Of a stretch of 64,000 nucleotides of DNA, positions 10,228 through 19,442 are shown piece by piece (positions within the stretch are counted from its first letter, which is position 1; each line of letters begins with the position of its first letter). The DNA is from Chrysophaeum taylorii (lineage: Eukaryota; Sar; Pelagophyceae; Pelagomonadales; Pelagomonadaceae): positions 1 to 64,000 of the forward strand of contig JAQMWT010000088.1 in NCBI GenBank assembly GCA_029834535.1. The letters are read 5' to 3'. The notes under the pieces were generated by a model that was given only the letters and a program-made list of their open reading frames with translations, made no database searches and was not told the origin of the DNA. The position numbers and the translations under genes are program-made.

Positions 10228-12712
10228 ATGTCCTCGATCGAAATTAAAGATAGCAAGCTTTCGCAAAAACAAACTTGATGCCTTCAGTGGTGAGCGACAT
10301 CTTTTTCATCAATGGACCCGGCGCCTGGAAAACATGATCATTTCCACCGGTGATCGCATTATCTTGACCAATGACACTTGGACTAGCATTTCCGCCTCTG
10401 GCTGCTCTGAAGAAGAATTTGGTGTTAAGCAGCAACGTTGGTACTCTGCACTGTTCATGGCGCTACCAATGCATGATACTGATCGTGCGGATATCCGTGA
10501 AAACCGCGATATGAACTTCACGCGGCTTTACAAGCGCATTACCGATGTTTACATGGGCCATGGAGATCGTGTCGCTCAGTCTGCAATTGCTTCCTTGCAT
10601 TCCTTGGTATGCAACAATATCGATGAACTTGAGTCTTTTCTTAACAAGTTCATCACTGGTGTTCAAGTTGCTCGGCATCATCAAGATTTCCCTGACACTC
10701 TTGCATTGCAATTGCTTCAGACGAAAATCCGCGACTCGATCTTGTCTAAGGATCTCATTGCACTTGACCCTAAACTGCGCACATATGATGGTTTCGTTGA
10801 TCGCCTCAACAGTAAAGTTTTCGATTATCTTCAGACCAAGTCTGCGCTTGTCCATGCTACGTTCCGTGAAAGTCCCCGCCATCGTGAACGTTGCAACTTT
10901 TGCGGTCGTACCAACCATCCTTCTGATAAATGCCTTCATCGCCTCAATGCTTTGCGCTCCCAACAACGTTCTACATCTTTTCGCCCATCTTTCCGTAACC
11001 GACCTTCGTCTTCATTTTACCGTGGTTTCCATCGCAAGCGCCCACGCCCTACTGACCTTTGTCACTTTTGTGGTGTTCCTGGCCATCACCAGAAAGATTG
11101 TCGTAAGCGCCAGCGCTATTTGCTCTCACAAGCCACCGCCCGCCCTCGCCCTCGGCCTCAATACCCACCTCGGTCCAATCCCCAACACCCACCTCGGTCC
11201 AATCCCCAATACCCACCTCGGCCCCATCCACCATTCTACCAAAACTATCTTTCCGCCCCCATCCCACTCTTGCCTCCATCTCAACCCTCTCCGCCGCTTC
11301 TTGCTTTGCCACCCTCCACCACACCCCCTGTCCCACCTTCCACTGCCATCTCCCGTCCGGACCCATCTCTTTCTGCACCCACCTACCCGTCTTTCAATTA
11401 CCATCTTCTTTCTATCTCCCCCTCCATGCATCAAGTTCTTTCCTCCACCAATGCTCTTACCGCTCTGCTCACCGCTCCTGAGCGCGACTACCTGCACAGC
11501 AACAACCTTCGCCTCGTCGTCTACGATACCGGCGCAAACGTCAATCTCTTCAATTCTTCAGCTGGTTTCACTGACCTTGACAATACTCAGCAGCACTCCA
11601 TCACTTCTGCACTCGGCACTGGCTCTGTTTCTGGTTCTGGCACTGCTCACTTAACGTTTCCTTCAATTGGTCCTCTCGACAATCGTGGTCTTCCTTCTCC
11701 TCCACCCACTCTTTCCGCCCCTCATGGTATCCATGTCGCGTTCCCGCATACCCTCATTTCTCCTGGCCTTGGTGACAAACGGATTCTTTCGGATCATGCC
11801 CTTGAGCAAGTTGGTTACGATTGCCACACAATTCAGGCTGTTGGCCCTGCTCATCCGCAACGCATTTTACGTCACCGACAAACGCATCACGTTATTCCCC
11901 TGCTTCGTCGCTGTGGTCTTCTTTTGATCGTCTGTTGGATCGGCAATACGACCGCTGCGCCCTACGCGGACTTCGTTTCACCTTTTGTGGCATTTTCTTC
12001 TTGCCCTCGCGTCCATGACCCTTGTGCGTTTCCCGCTGTGTCTCAACGCACTCACCTTACCTTCGACCTTTGGCATGCTCGTCTTGGTCACTACAGTTCC
12101 TCTTATATCCGACGTTTGTCTTCTCTCGCTGTTGGCGCACCGCTTTTCCCGAGCTCCGCGTCTCTTTCTTTTTGTCCTGCTTGTGCTCTATGTAAAATGC
12201 ATGCTGCGCATGTTGGCCAACGTAAAGCACATGCTTCCACTTCCACTTCGCTTCCTGCCTCCGAGCCTTTGTCTCGTCCACGTGCCGTTGCGCCCTACCT
12301 TATTATCCACGCCGATCTCATGTTTGCAGGCGTCCCATCCTTCATTTGTCAAGACCGCGCGGTCCTCACGTTTGTCGATGATCATACGCGCCGCCGCACA
12401 CGTTACTTTGCTCCACGACACGATGCACTTACGAACGCTCGTCAACTCGAACTTTTTCTGTCTACCGTGGTTCGCCCATTTGGATATCGCATTGCCCTCA
12501 TCCACACCGATCGTGACCGCTCTCTTATGGGCCAATTCGAAACCTTCTGTCTGGGCAACAACATCGCTCTCAAACGTGCTCCTGCAGCTCAGTCCAAAAC
12601 TTCACAGGCGCACGCTTTTTCTGGTGTTGCGGAACGCTCTCATCGCGCAACTGCTGATATTACTCGCACTCTTTTGGTGCATGCGCACCGTCCACCTGAT
12701 TTTTGGCGTTAG
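10228..12712 (+). pseudogene. copia copy 1 gag-protease-integrase frame
   Basis: The likely native start is the ATG at 10228 (MSSIEIKD...), but that phase closes after 16 codons because of a 4-bp insertion near 10266-10276 that is absent from the copy at 51.4-55.9 kb. The main phase then runs open to a TAG at 12710-12712. Domains in order are a gag core; two CCHC zinc knuckles (10892-10933 and 11060-11101); a Pro-rich linker with short repeats (11157-11225); a protease with DTGA at 11525-11536; a GAG-pre-integrase motif HARLGH near 12075; and an integrase with Asp (12314), Asp (12509) and Glu (12632) in the expected D,D,E spacing. This matches a normal copia layout. Confidence 0.85.
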
Positions 12713-15112
12713 GCCATGGAAACGGCTGACTTCATCTCTGAGCGCATGCCAAGCGCCTCTAACCCTGGATATATGACGCCATATGAAATGATACATGAAA
12801 CTCTCCCTCGTGTCGATTTTCTTCGTGTTTGGGGCTGTCCTGCTGCAATTCTTACTGGCGACAAATAGCCTACCAAAGCTATAACAGGTATCTTCATTGG
12901 GTATCCCTCTGCAGGCCCTGGATATCGCATATTGCTTCAACGCACCACTGGTCCCGTCATCCACACCTCGATTGACGTTGTTTTTGACGAAAATTTTGCT
13001 CTGCGTAAGTCTCTGTCCTCTCAACCCCTTCCTCCGCCTTTTGTGGATTCTCGTTTTCCTGACTTATTTTATTACGACCCTCGTTTATCTTCCGCAGTTG
13101 CTCCCTTGTCTTCTGTTTTTGATGCTCAGGAGCCGGCCTTATCGGGACTGATCACCCCTGAAACAATACCACAACCGTCAACGGACAATACGAAACGTGC
13201 ACCATTACGTCGAGCCAAACGGGGCCGACCGCGCAAAGTCGACCAAAGCGCATTACAACAACCAACAAACTTTCATACTGGCGTTTGTCAACAACGCAAT
13301 GTCGATTCTGTTTCATCCCGTCACAATGTCGATTCTGTTTCCTCTGTCGCTTCTGTTTCCTCCTGTAACTCTTTGTATGTCTCTTATGCTAGCTTTCGTT
13401 TGTTAGTTCATTATGTCTTCCTTCCCCTTTGTTTAGCTAACACCCTTGTTGATCCCCATGCACATGTTTATTACTCTGCTTCCGAAGAAACCTCTCAGTA
13501 TTCATACATTGACGAGACCACCGTTACTTCCACTCATTTACGTGAAGCTTTCGCTCAGACCAATCCTGAGCGTCCTGGCTGGTTGCAAGCCATCGCCAAA
13601 GAGTATCACTCCCTTGGTCAGCTTGGTTGCTGGGATGTTGTTCGCCTTCCTTCGACTTTTTCTGGCAACATTTGTACCCTCAAGTGGATCCTCCGCAAGA
13701 AGCATGACTCTGGCCGCTTCAAATCGTACAAGGCTCGCCTCGTTGTCCGCGGTTACACCCAAGTTCACGGCATTGATTATCACGACACCTACTCGCCGGT
13801 TGCTAACATCGTCGCGATCCGTTTCTTTCTAACCTTTGTCGCTGTTCATGACTGGGATTTGCACAAGCTGGATGTCAGCTCCGCTTTTATCCAAGCTCCC
13901 ATTGACGAAGACATCTATGTCTGGCCACCCGAAGGCTATGCTCCTCGCCAACCCACCGATGGTTCCAAAATCGTTTACAAGCTCCGTCGCTCTTGGTATG
14001 GTTGCAAACAAGCTTGTCGCAATTGGTGGCTTTATTTGGATCGCTTCCTTATCAATGATTGTGGCTTCGTCCGCGGATCTGGTGACACTTGCAATTACAA
14101 GCTCGTGCTCAATTCTACCGTTGTCCTACGTCTCGTTCTTGTCGTTGATGATCTTCTTGTGGCGCACCCTCGTCATTGCATTGGCCATTACCAAGCCTTC
14201 TTCCTCCGTTTCAAAACCTTCGCTGACGTCAATGAGCTTGATCTCACCACTTACGTTGGTCTTCGCATTACGCGTGATCGCCCTCGGAGAACCCTCACTC
14301 TTGACCAATCCCATGCTGTCCGTGAAATCCTTACCGAACATCGCTTCATCAACAGTAAACCTGAACCGACTCCCGCTCCCAAAGGTCTTCATCTTTCTGC
14401 GGCTGATTGTCCTACTCCTGGTTCTCCAGATCACATCTTCATGGCGCGCATCCCTTTTCGTCGTATTGTTGGCTGTGTCCTATTTATCTCCATCATGACT
14501 CGCCCTGATATCACTTGGTCCGTCAATCAGTGTGCGCGTTTTTCCCACAATCCTGGTAAACCTCACTGGCACGCTTTATCTCACACTCTGCGTTATCTCA
14601 ACGGTTCTCAGGATCTTGCCCTTATTCTTGGTCGCGATTCTACCCTTCGTCTCTGTAGTTATTCCGACTCCAGCTGGGCCGACGATCCTGATGACCGCCA
14701 CTCCACAACTGGTATTTGTTTTCTCCTTGCAGGCTCTATGATCGCCTACTGCTCCCGCTCGCAGTACTTACTTGCTCGCTCATCTTTTGAAGCTGAATTG
14801 CTCGCTCTTTACGCCGCTACTGCTGAGCTCTCTTGGCTTCTCAAACTTTTTGATGAGTTTGATCTCCCTCGTCACAGGGTACCAATGTATGTCGATAATA
14901 GCACCACCGTCACCCAAGTCCGTCTCCAATGTCTCACACGGCGCACCCGCCATATTGACATTCGCTTTTACAGCACCGCCGAATATCATCATCGCAACCA
15001 CATCATTGATCTCCAACACATTCCTCGCCTTGACAACCTTAGCGATATCTTCACCCGCAGTACGGAAGCTCCTTCCTTCCTCCGGCTTCGTGCTCGTTAC
15101 CTCACCTCGTGA
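12713..15112 (+). pseudogene. copia copy 1 integrase C-terminus, reverse transcriptase and RNase H
   Basis: The same phase continues after the TAG at 12710 and meets a second TAG at 12866-12868, then stays open to a TGA at 15110-15112. Aligned by eye with the copia pattern, both TAGs sit where a residue (plausibly Gln, one base change from CAG) would be expected. The reverse transcriptase begins with WLQAIAKEY near 13580 and has the catalytic VVDD at 14141-14152, a variant of the usual YVDD. RNase H shows YSDSSWADDPDDRHSTTG near 14655-14710 and the C-terminal RHIDIRFY segment near 14953. Function needs readthrough of two stops, so I treat it as inactive. Confidence 0.85.
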
Positions 15113-15164
15113 CTTCGCCCTGATCTCTCCTGTTTCTTTCTGCCACACTGCCTCTATTGACGTC

Positions 15165-15704
15165 TCTAAATGTCGACTGCTAAGAGGGGGGTGTGTGTGG
15201 GGAGCATGAAGGATGTGGGTGGGTTTGTGGAGTATGAGGGATGTGCCTGACGGGCAGAGATAAGTACGCGGGACCTAGTCGGGGTCATCGCCGAGGCGTG
15301 GGGCAGGCGAAGAGAGGACGGGCCCCGCCCGTAGGTCGTACGCATGCTGCCGCCGGACGTATGTGCGACGAAGGGTGACGTCCTGCTGGGATCGGGCGGC
15401 CTGGGTGGGGTTCCCCGCGGCGGCGACATGGGTGAGGGCGGTGAGGGCACAGCGAGCCCGGCCTAATGCGTTGGCGATCCCCCACTCACGGTAGATGCGG
15501 CGAGTTTGGGCCGCCTTTGCCTCTGTGAAGTTGGCGCAGCCGCTTGTCACCCAGGTTCGCGCAGCGATGCGCTCTGCGCATGTTTGGGCGAGAGCGTGGC
15601 ACGCCGCGCTGGCCTCACCGAAGGCACCAAAGACGAGGCCGGCGACGGTGCCGTAGCTACGTAGCCGCTGTTCGACAGGGTCCAAGAAGCCAGGCGTGCC
15701 TCGT
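15165..15704 (-). mobile_element. LINE-like fragment nested in copia copy 1, 5'-truncated
   Basis: Relative to the copia copy at 51.4 kb, copy 1 carries about 540 extra bases here. On the minus strand the insert reads as the end of an open frame (15685-15275) followed by a pyrimidine-rich 3' tail ending CTCTTAGCAGTCGACATTTA. The same tail, cut at other 5' points, recurs at 22932-23000 and 7587-7632, with a minimal trace at 41405-41422. A common 3' end with variable truncation is the signature of non-LTR retrotransposition. No reverse transcriptase domain is present in the piece. Confidence 0.5.
15275..15685 (-). pseudogene. C-terminal ORF fragment of a probable non-LTR retroelement
   Basis: The 136-codon minus-strand frame contains VAGLVFGAFGEAS followed by Cys/Ala-rich sequence with RRIYREWGIANALGRA. 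I associate GAFGE-type segments with retroelement proteins of algae and dinoflagellates, but this is from memory of pattern only. The upstream end is cut by the copia 3' region at about 15704, so the start is missing. The frame ends about 110 bp before the shared 3' terminus, giving a short 3' untranslated region. Confidence 0.35.
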
Positions 15705-15724
15705 TTTCCTCAAAGCTTCTCCTC

Positions 15725-15834
15725 TGTGAGCATCTCACTTACCCCTTTTTTTTTCCTTCTTCCTTTTTCTTTTCCAGCACCTGTGTGAGGACCTCACTTA
15801 CCCCTTTTTCCTTTTCTTTCTTTTCCAGCACCTG
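15725..15834 (+). repeat. Tandem partial LTR starts before the 3' LTR
   Basis: Two units of 59 and 51 bp (15725-15783 and 15784-15834) each start TGTGAG, continue CTCACTTACCCC and end in a pyrimidine run plus CCAGCACC. Their first ~20 bases resemble the start of the LTR itself, as if the LTR edge had been duplicated repeatedly. The tract is pyrimidine-rich on the coding strand, so the usual purine-rich primer for plus-strand synthesis is not seen at this position. The same arrangement occurs in the copia copies at 51473-51575 and 56141-56250. Confidence 0.65.
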
Positions 15835-15930
15835 TGTGAGGAAGCTATGACACTTACCCCTGCACCACGTATCTAGTATCCCTACGTCATTCCCTTATCG
15901 CTAGTCTAACGCCCCATTCCAGTTGTAACA
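15835..15930 (+). repeat. 3' LTR of copia copy 1 (96 bp)
   Basis: The LTR runs from TGTGAGGAAGC to GTTGTAACA, with TG...CA ends. It matches 10030-10117 plus the first eight bases of the 5' LTR, with a single G/T mismatch in the third base of the 5' repeat's second edge. It is followed by the CTTAG target duplication. At 96 bp it is very short for a copia LTR. Confidence 0.85.
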
Positions 15931-16089
15931 CTTAGTTACATCGATTTTTTGTGTGCTTAGTTAGAACCATTTGGTTTTGTATGATACTAACCCTTAAGTT
16001 GATTCTAACTTAGGTTTGTGATGCTGCATCAAATTAAGCTGCTAAATAGGTCACACTTAAGTCGTTGTTGTCAGCGCGGGGTAGCTGGC

Positions 16090-16590
16090 TCCCTTGCCCT
16101 GGTGGCTATCTGCATGGTTGCTGTGGTGGACGTACGCCTTGCGCAGGCATCTGTCCCTTCGGCGTAGGTTGTCACCTGTTCGCCTCCCGGGCGATGGTGC
16201 ACCTACGCCTTGAGCTGGCATCGGTCCCCCCGGCGTAGGTTTGCACCTGTTAGCCTCTCGGGCGATGGTGGACCTACACCTTGCGCAGGTACCAGTCCTC
16301 CCGGCGTAGGTTGGAACCCGTTCGTCTCTCGGGAGATAGTGGACGTACACCATGCGCGGGTACCAGTCCTTCCGGCGCACATTGGCACCTGTTCGCCTCC
16401 TGAGCGGGCCGGTTGGAAGCCGGAACGTTAGCAATGGGACGGGTTATGGCCGGGGGACGCCTAAGGAAAAGTTATCGACGCGATGGTTGTCAGCCAAATC
16501 GTGGTCTCCGTGTCGCATGGCGACAGGCGTCAACTCTCCCCCAACGCTCCTTTCAGCGCCTCTCGTCTGAAAAAATCCCTGGCGATTCTG
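16090..16590 (+). mobile_element. (TTAG)-tail retroposon family, copy A, with expanded VNTR and lost tail
   Basis: This copy begins CCCTTGCCCTGG near 16090, like the copy at 39.88 kb, includes a 71-bp tandem block, and continues with GGGCCGGTTGGAAGCCGGAAC into a body shared with the copies at 21599, 39881 and 40377. The last part of the family body and the TTAG tail are not recognisable after about 16575. The family looks like a non-coding, SINE-like retroposon. Open frames read through it in the other copies are not conserved proteins. Confidence 0.55.
16130..16413 (+). repeat. 71-bp tandem repeat inside retroposon copy A
   Basis: Three full 71-bp units start at 16130, 16201 and 16272, and a fourth from 16343 grades into the retroposon body. 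Each unit contains CGGCGTAGGTTG, CACCTGTTCGCCTC and ACCTACGCCTTG or close variants. The copy at 39.88 kb has only about one unit, so the block expanded in this copy or shrank in the other. Confidence 0.8.
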
Positions 16591-16615
16591 ATCCCGCGCG
16601 CTTCGGCGTTGGGAT

Positions 16616-16697
16616 TATTCTACGCCTCATGCACTGCGCTAGCCTATCGTTAAATCTATTCTACGCCGCACGCACTGCGCTGGCCTCTCGTTAAATC
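16616..16697 (+). repeat. 41-bp tandem duplication
   Basis: Two adjacent 41-bp units (16616-16656 and 16657-16697) share TATTCTACGCC, GCACTGCGCT and CGTTAAATC, with a few substitutions. It lies between the retroposon copy and the MULE gene and has no coding role that I can see. Confidence 0.75.
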
Positions 16698-17130
16698 GTT
16701 AGTCGGGGGTCCACAAGGCGATCAGGGAAAGCGGGCGCGAGAACCTAGGGTCTAGGCGTCGACGGCCGGCATTGGCGGCAGGGGCAGCCGCCAGTAATGG
16801 CCATAGAGGTCGTTGACATTACGACGCGCCGGTACGCGGCGAGCTCGTCGTAGTCGGGAGCGCGACGAGCTGCCATTGCGATGGTTTCACTGGGACGGAT
16901 GTGGTTTAACTCTCCCCAGCTGCCTACCCGCCAGCGAAGCTCCATGCCGTAGCGGGATTCACCGTGATGTTGTTGTCGGGGTCGCCCGCCGTTCTTGGTC
17001 GTTAACGGGCCGTCGGCGGGCAGAAGTCGGTGGATGGAGTCGGACGGGCAGCCCCAGCGCAAGTCCCAGAGATTCAAAGGAAGAGCGTCCTTGCGTGGGG
17101 CTTGGGGGTCTAGTTCTCGAAGTAGCAGGT
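16698..17130. other. 3' flank of the MULE gene
   Basis: Short frames exist on both strands but none is conserved or recognisable. The stretch probably includes the 3' untranslated region of the minus-strand MULE gene and a transposon end. A terminal inverted repeat could not be found by eye. Confidence 0.35.
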
Positions 17131-18257
17131 CTACAGGAGGAGGCTCGGCGTAGTCGAGCAGTTTGCATCGGGCTTTTCGCGGCGAAGGCTGCAGCGAGAA
17201 GTCGAAGGGGCCACCGCCGGCGGCTGTGCCATGAGCACGGATTTGCCGAAGGGGTAGTGGACCTGCAGAAGCCAGTTAGTAAGCATCGGCTGACGGTCAA
17301 TCGTCATCCTGGGCTTACCTTGTCTACCGGCGCTTCCTAGAAGGATTGGCAGACGGCTTGGCAGACGGCTTGGCAGACAGCCAAGTTGCATGCGATTTCT
17401 CGGCGGCGGCGCGAAGCGAGCGCGTGCGTCCGGCGGCCTAGTGAGCTGCGAGGTTGTGGAGAATTCGATGACAGTCCACTCACGGATCCAATATAGCCGT
17501 CGGCTGGTCCTGCAAAAGGGTTTTACCCAAACGACATATTGCCTGAGACGCACATTGGAAGGTAGGTAGTAGCCCATGGCAATCTCGCTGGTGATGCAAC
17601 GGTCGCCTCCCCATTCGTGGGAGTCGGCAGTGGAGCCGTCGTCGTACTCGACGATGACGTACGTATTTGACTGGCGGTGCTCGACCTTCGCAATACCCGC
17701 GACATAGTCGCTTGGGGACTTGTGCTCCATGAAGTTCTTATCGGTGGCCATGACTCGGACGGAATCGCGCTGCTCGTTGATGAGCTCGTCGATCAAATTC
17801 TGCAGTTTGGCTTGGGCAGAGTGCTTGGCAGAAGTGGTCGTGGGAAACCAAGAAGAAGCAGCGCTGGCTTCTTGAGACACCGCAGGACCCTGCGCGTCTC
17901 CAACAAGGCGGGGCATCGAAACGGGCTGGTCACCATATTTACGGAGTTGTCCAGCGTCCGCCTTCTTCCGAAAGCGCAAGCTGGACCAGGGAGGGTCTGC
18001 AGCCGGACGCTTGCATGCGCGCGCGCGTGCCTTGTTGTTTGAAGCGCCATCGTCGATCACGTCGGCATCGCCGATATTGAGAGTCGGGATCGCACGGACG
18101 GAGTTGGCGTTGAGCTCGGCCTCCATGTCCTCCTGGACGGAGTTGGCGGCGAGCTCGGCCTCCATATTCTCCTTCTCATGATCCAGTTGATCCTGCGCTA
18201 GCGCCGCTGCTGCTTCCTCATCCGCTTCCTCTACCTCGTCCTCCTCGTCCTCCACGC
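17131..18257 (-). CDS. MULE gene, C-terminal exon (acidic tail)
   Basis: After a 41-nt intron (18258-18298) the MULE frame continues in phase as an acidic region (VEDEEDEVEEADEEAAAAL) with two copies of a MEAEL-ANSV unit (around 18190-18100). A segment follows near 17705-17610 (AKVEHRQSNTYVIVEYDDGS) that looks like a small beta-rich, Tudor- or chromo-like fold, but this is only an impression. The exon runs to a stop near 17131. It may be the transposase tail or a downstream protein joined by my choice of intron. Confidence 0.5.
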
Positions 18258-18298
18258 CTGTGGAAACAGTAAGAGATGTTCCAGACTGAGCTCTGCAC
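18258..18298 (-). other. Predicted 41-nt intron in the MULE gene
   Basis: On the minus strand the interval starts GTGCAG and ends TTTCCACAG, with a pyrimidine-rich 3' part. Removing it joins QQKGS to GVEDEED in phase and avoids a frame that otherwise ends at 18231. Confidence 0.6.
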
Positions 18299-18927
18299 CT
18301 GAGCCTTTCTGCTGCGACGGGACACCAGCAAGTCCGCTGATTATGCCCTTCCTTGCTTTCTGCGTTTTGCGCTGCGACTTTTTAGAGTCCTGGCCTCGTC
18401 CACGCTTGGTCTTGACAATCTGCGCTCGAGCAGGGTCCTCGAAACGCTGATGCTTCTTAGGCCGCCCTGATTGCTTCGGCTTGATACAGGGTGGCAAGAC
18501 AGAGTCCTGCAAGTCGCCACTTTCGAGTCGCCCCTGATATGCGGCTTCGACGTCATCTTTGTCCAGAATTCGAAGTGGCTCCAGGCCTTCGTACTGCAAA
18601 CTATGGTAGTTGTTGGTGCACCACCTCGGATAGAGGCTGGCGGGATCCTTAGCTCGCGATTCCTGGGCGATGATCATGCACCCACATGGCAGTCCCGTAG
18701 TTGAGAAGCGGCCGCAAGCGCAGCTGAAATTCACAGATGCCTGGCCTCCATAGTCAGCTTCGTTAATGAAGTCTCGGGGGCCAATGATGACCGAGTAAAT
18801 CTTCTCGCGAGTATTGTCGGCCAAGGGCCATTTAATAGCAAAACGACCTTCGTCTTCGCTGACCATACGCACAGTTGCACGCGACGCGGCTGCGCGCCGT
18901 GTCACCAGATCCTCGTAGGCTGCCGTT
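18299..18927 (-). CDS. MULE gene, SWIM zinc finger exon
   Basis: The exon follows a ~215-nt intron (18928-19142; GTAAGTG...CTTCGCAG) and keeps phase with the exon before it. It contains CACGRFSTTGLPCGCM (around 18735-18690), which fits the SWIM pattern CxC...C-x-H of MULE transposases except that the final His is Cys. After about 90 residues comes KQSGRPKKHQRFEDP, the basic GRPKK motif found at the C-terminus of many MULE and FAR1-like proteins. SWIM fingers bind DNA or protein. The Cys could still hold zinc. Confidence 0.7.
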
Positions 18928-19142
18928 CTGCGAAGTTCCACGCGGAGGTGTCACGTGGCTAAGTCCAGTCACAAAAAAAAGTGTTTCTTCGATCATAATA
19001 AGCTCAGATAGATGTCCTGGCTGCGACTTTTTTTATTCAAATGTAACTTTGTTTGATTCAAATGCAATTTTGTTTGATACAAAACAAATTACTTTGATAC
19101 AATAAGACTTAGTTTGATACAGTTACACTTCATAGCACTTAC

Positions 19143-19402
19143 GTCAGACGCATCGAGCTTTTCTTCGCCTCAGCTGCGGCAGCGAGTGGTTGGTTGAAAC
19201 GCTGGCTTGTTTCCTTGATGGCGACGAACAGCGACCTCGGCATGTTGGTCAGCCGGGCATTTATGTTCATGTTGTTGTGCGACTCGGCCATGTTTGTCGT
19301 CGTCTTGCCCATGAGGTTCTTCCCCGCGTTTAGAGCGCTGAAGGTGATATTGGCTCGGTGCTTCGAGGCGGTGTCGTTGGCGGTTTTCAGGCGGTGTGCG
19401 AG
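19143..19402 (-). CDS. MULE gene, exon with TTTNMAESHNN motif
   Basis: The exon begins LAHRLKTAND after a 40-nt intron and ends SSMRLT before the GTAAGTG donor at 19142. Its middle reads TTTNMAESHNNMNINARL (around 19300-19250), the equivalent of the TSN-AES-N block that lies between the catalytic core and the SWIM finger in MULE transposases. Phase is kept across both splice junctions, which supports a real spliced gene. Confidence 0.7.
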
Positions 19403-19442
19403 CTGTAGAAGCGGAGTGAGCAGCACTTTGGTTGACACTTAC
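19403..19442 (-). other. Predicted 40-nt intron in the MULE gene
   Basis: The interval reads GTAAGTGTCAACC at its start and CCGCTTCTACAG at its end on the minus strand. Splicing joins AKEW to LAHRL in phase 0. At 40 nt it is near the lower limit of known spliceosomal introns. Confidence 0.65.

Larger units (their letters stand above)
9916..15935 (+). mobile_element. Ty1/copia LTR retrotransposon, copy 1
   Basis: The element is flanked by a 5-bp direct repeat CTTAG (9916-9920 and 15931-15935), the expected target site duplication. It has short LTRs, a primer-binding site directly after the 5' LTR, and a gag-protease-integrase-RT-RNase H order, which is diagnostic for copia elements. The near identity of the LTRs (one mismatch over the 96 shared bases) suggests a fairly recent insertion. 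The coding region is nevertheless disabled by a 4-bp insertion in gag and two in-frame TAG codons. A LINE-like fragment is nested near the 3' end (15165-15704). Confidence 0.9.

Noticed and set aside
10545-11654. 369-codon second frame inside copia gag
   Set aside because: It overlaps the genuine gag-protease frame that has both zinc knuckles and DTGA, and it is hydrophobic low complexity.
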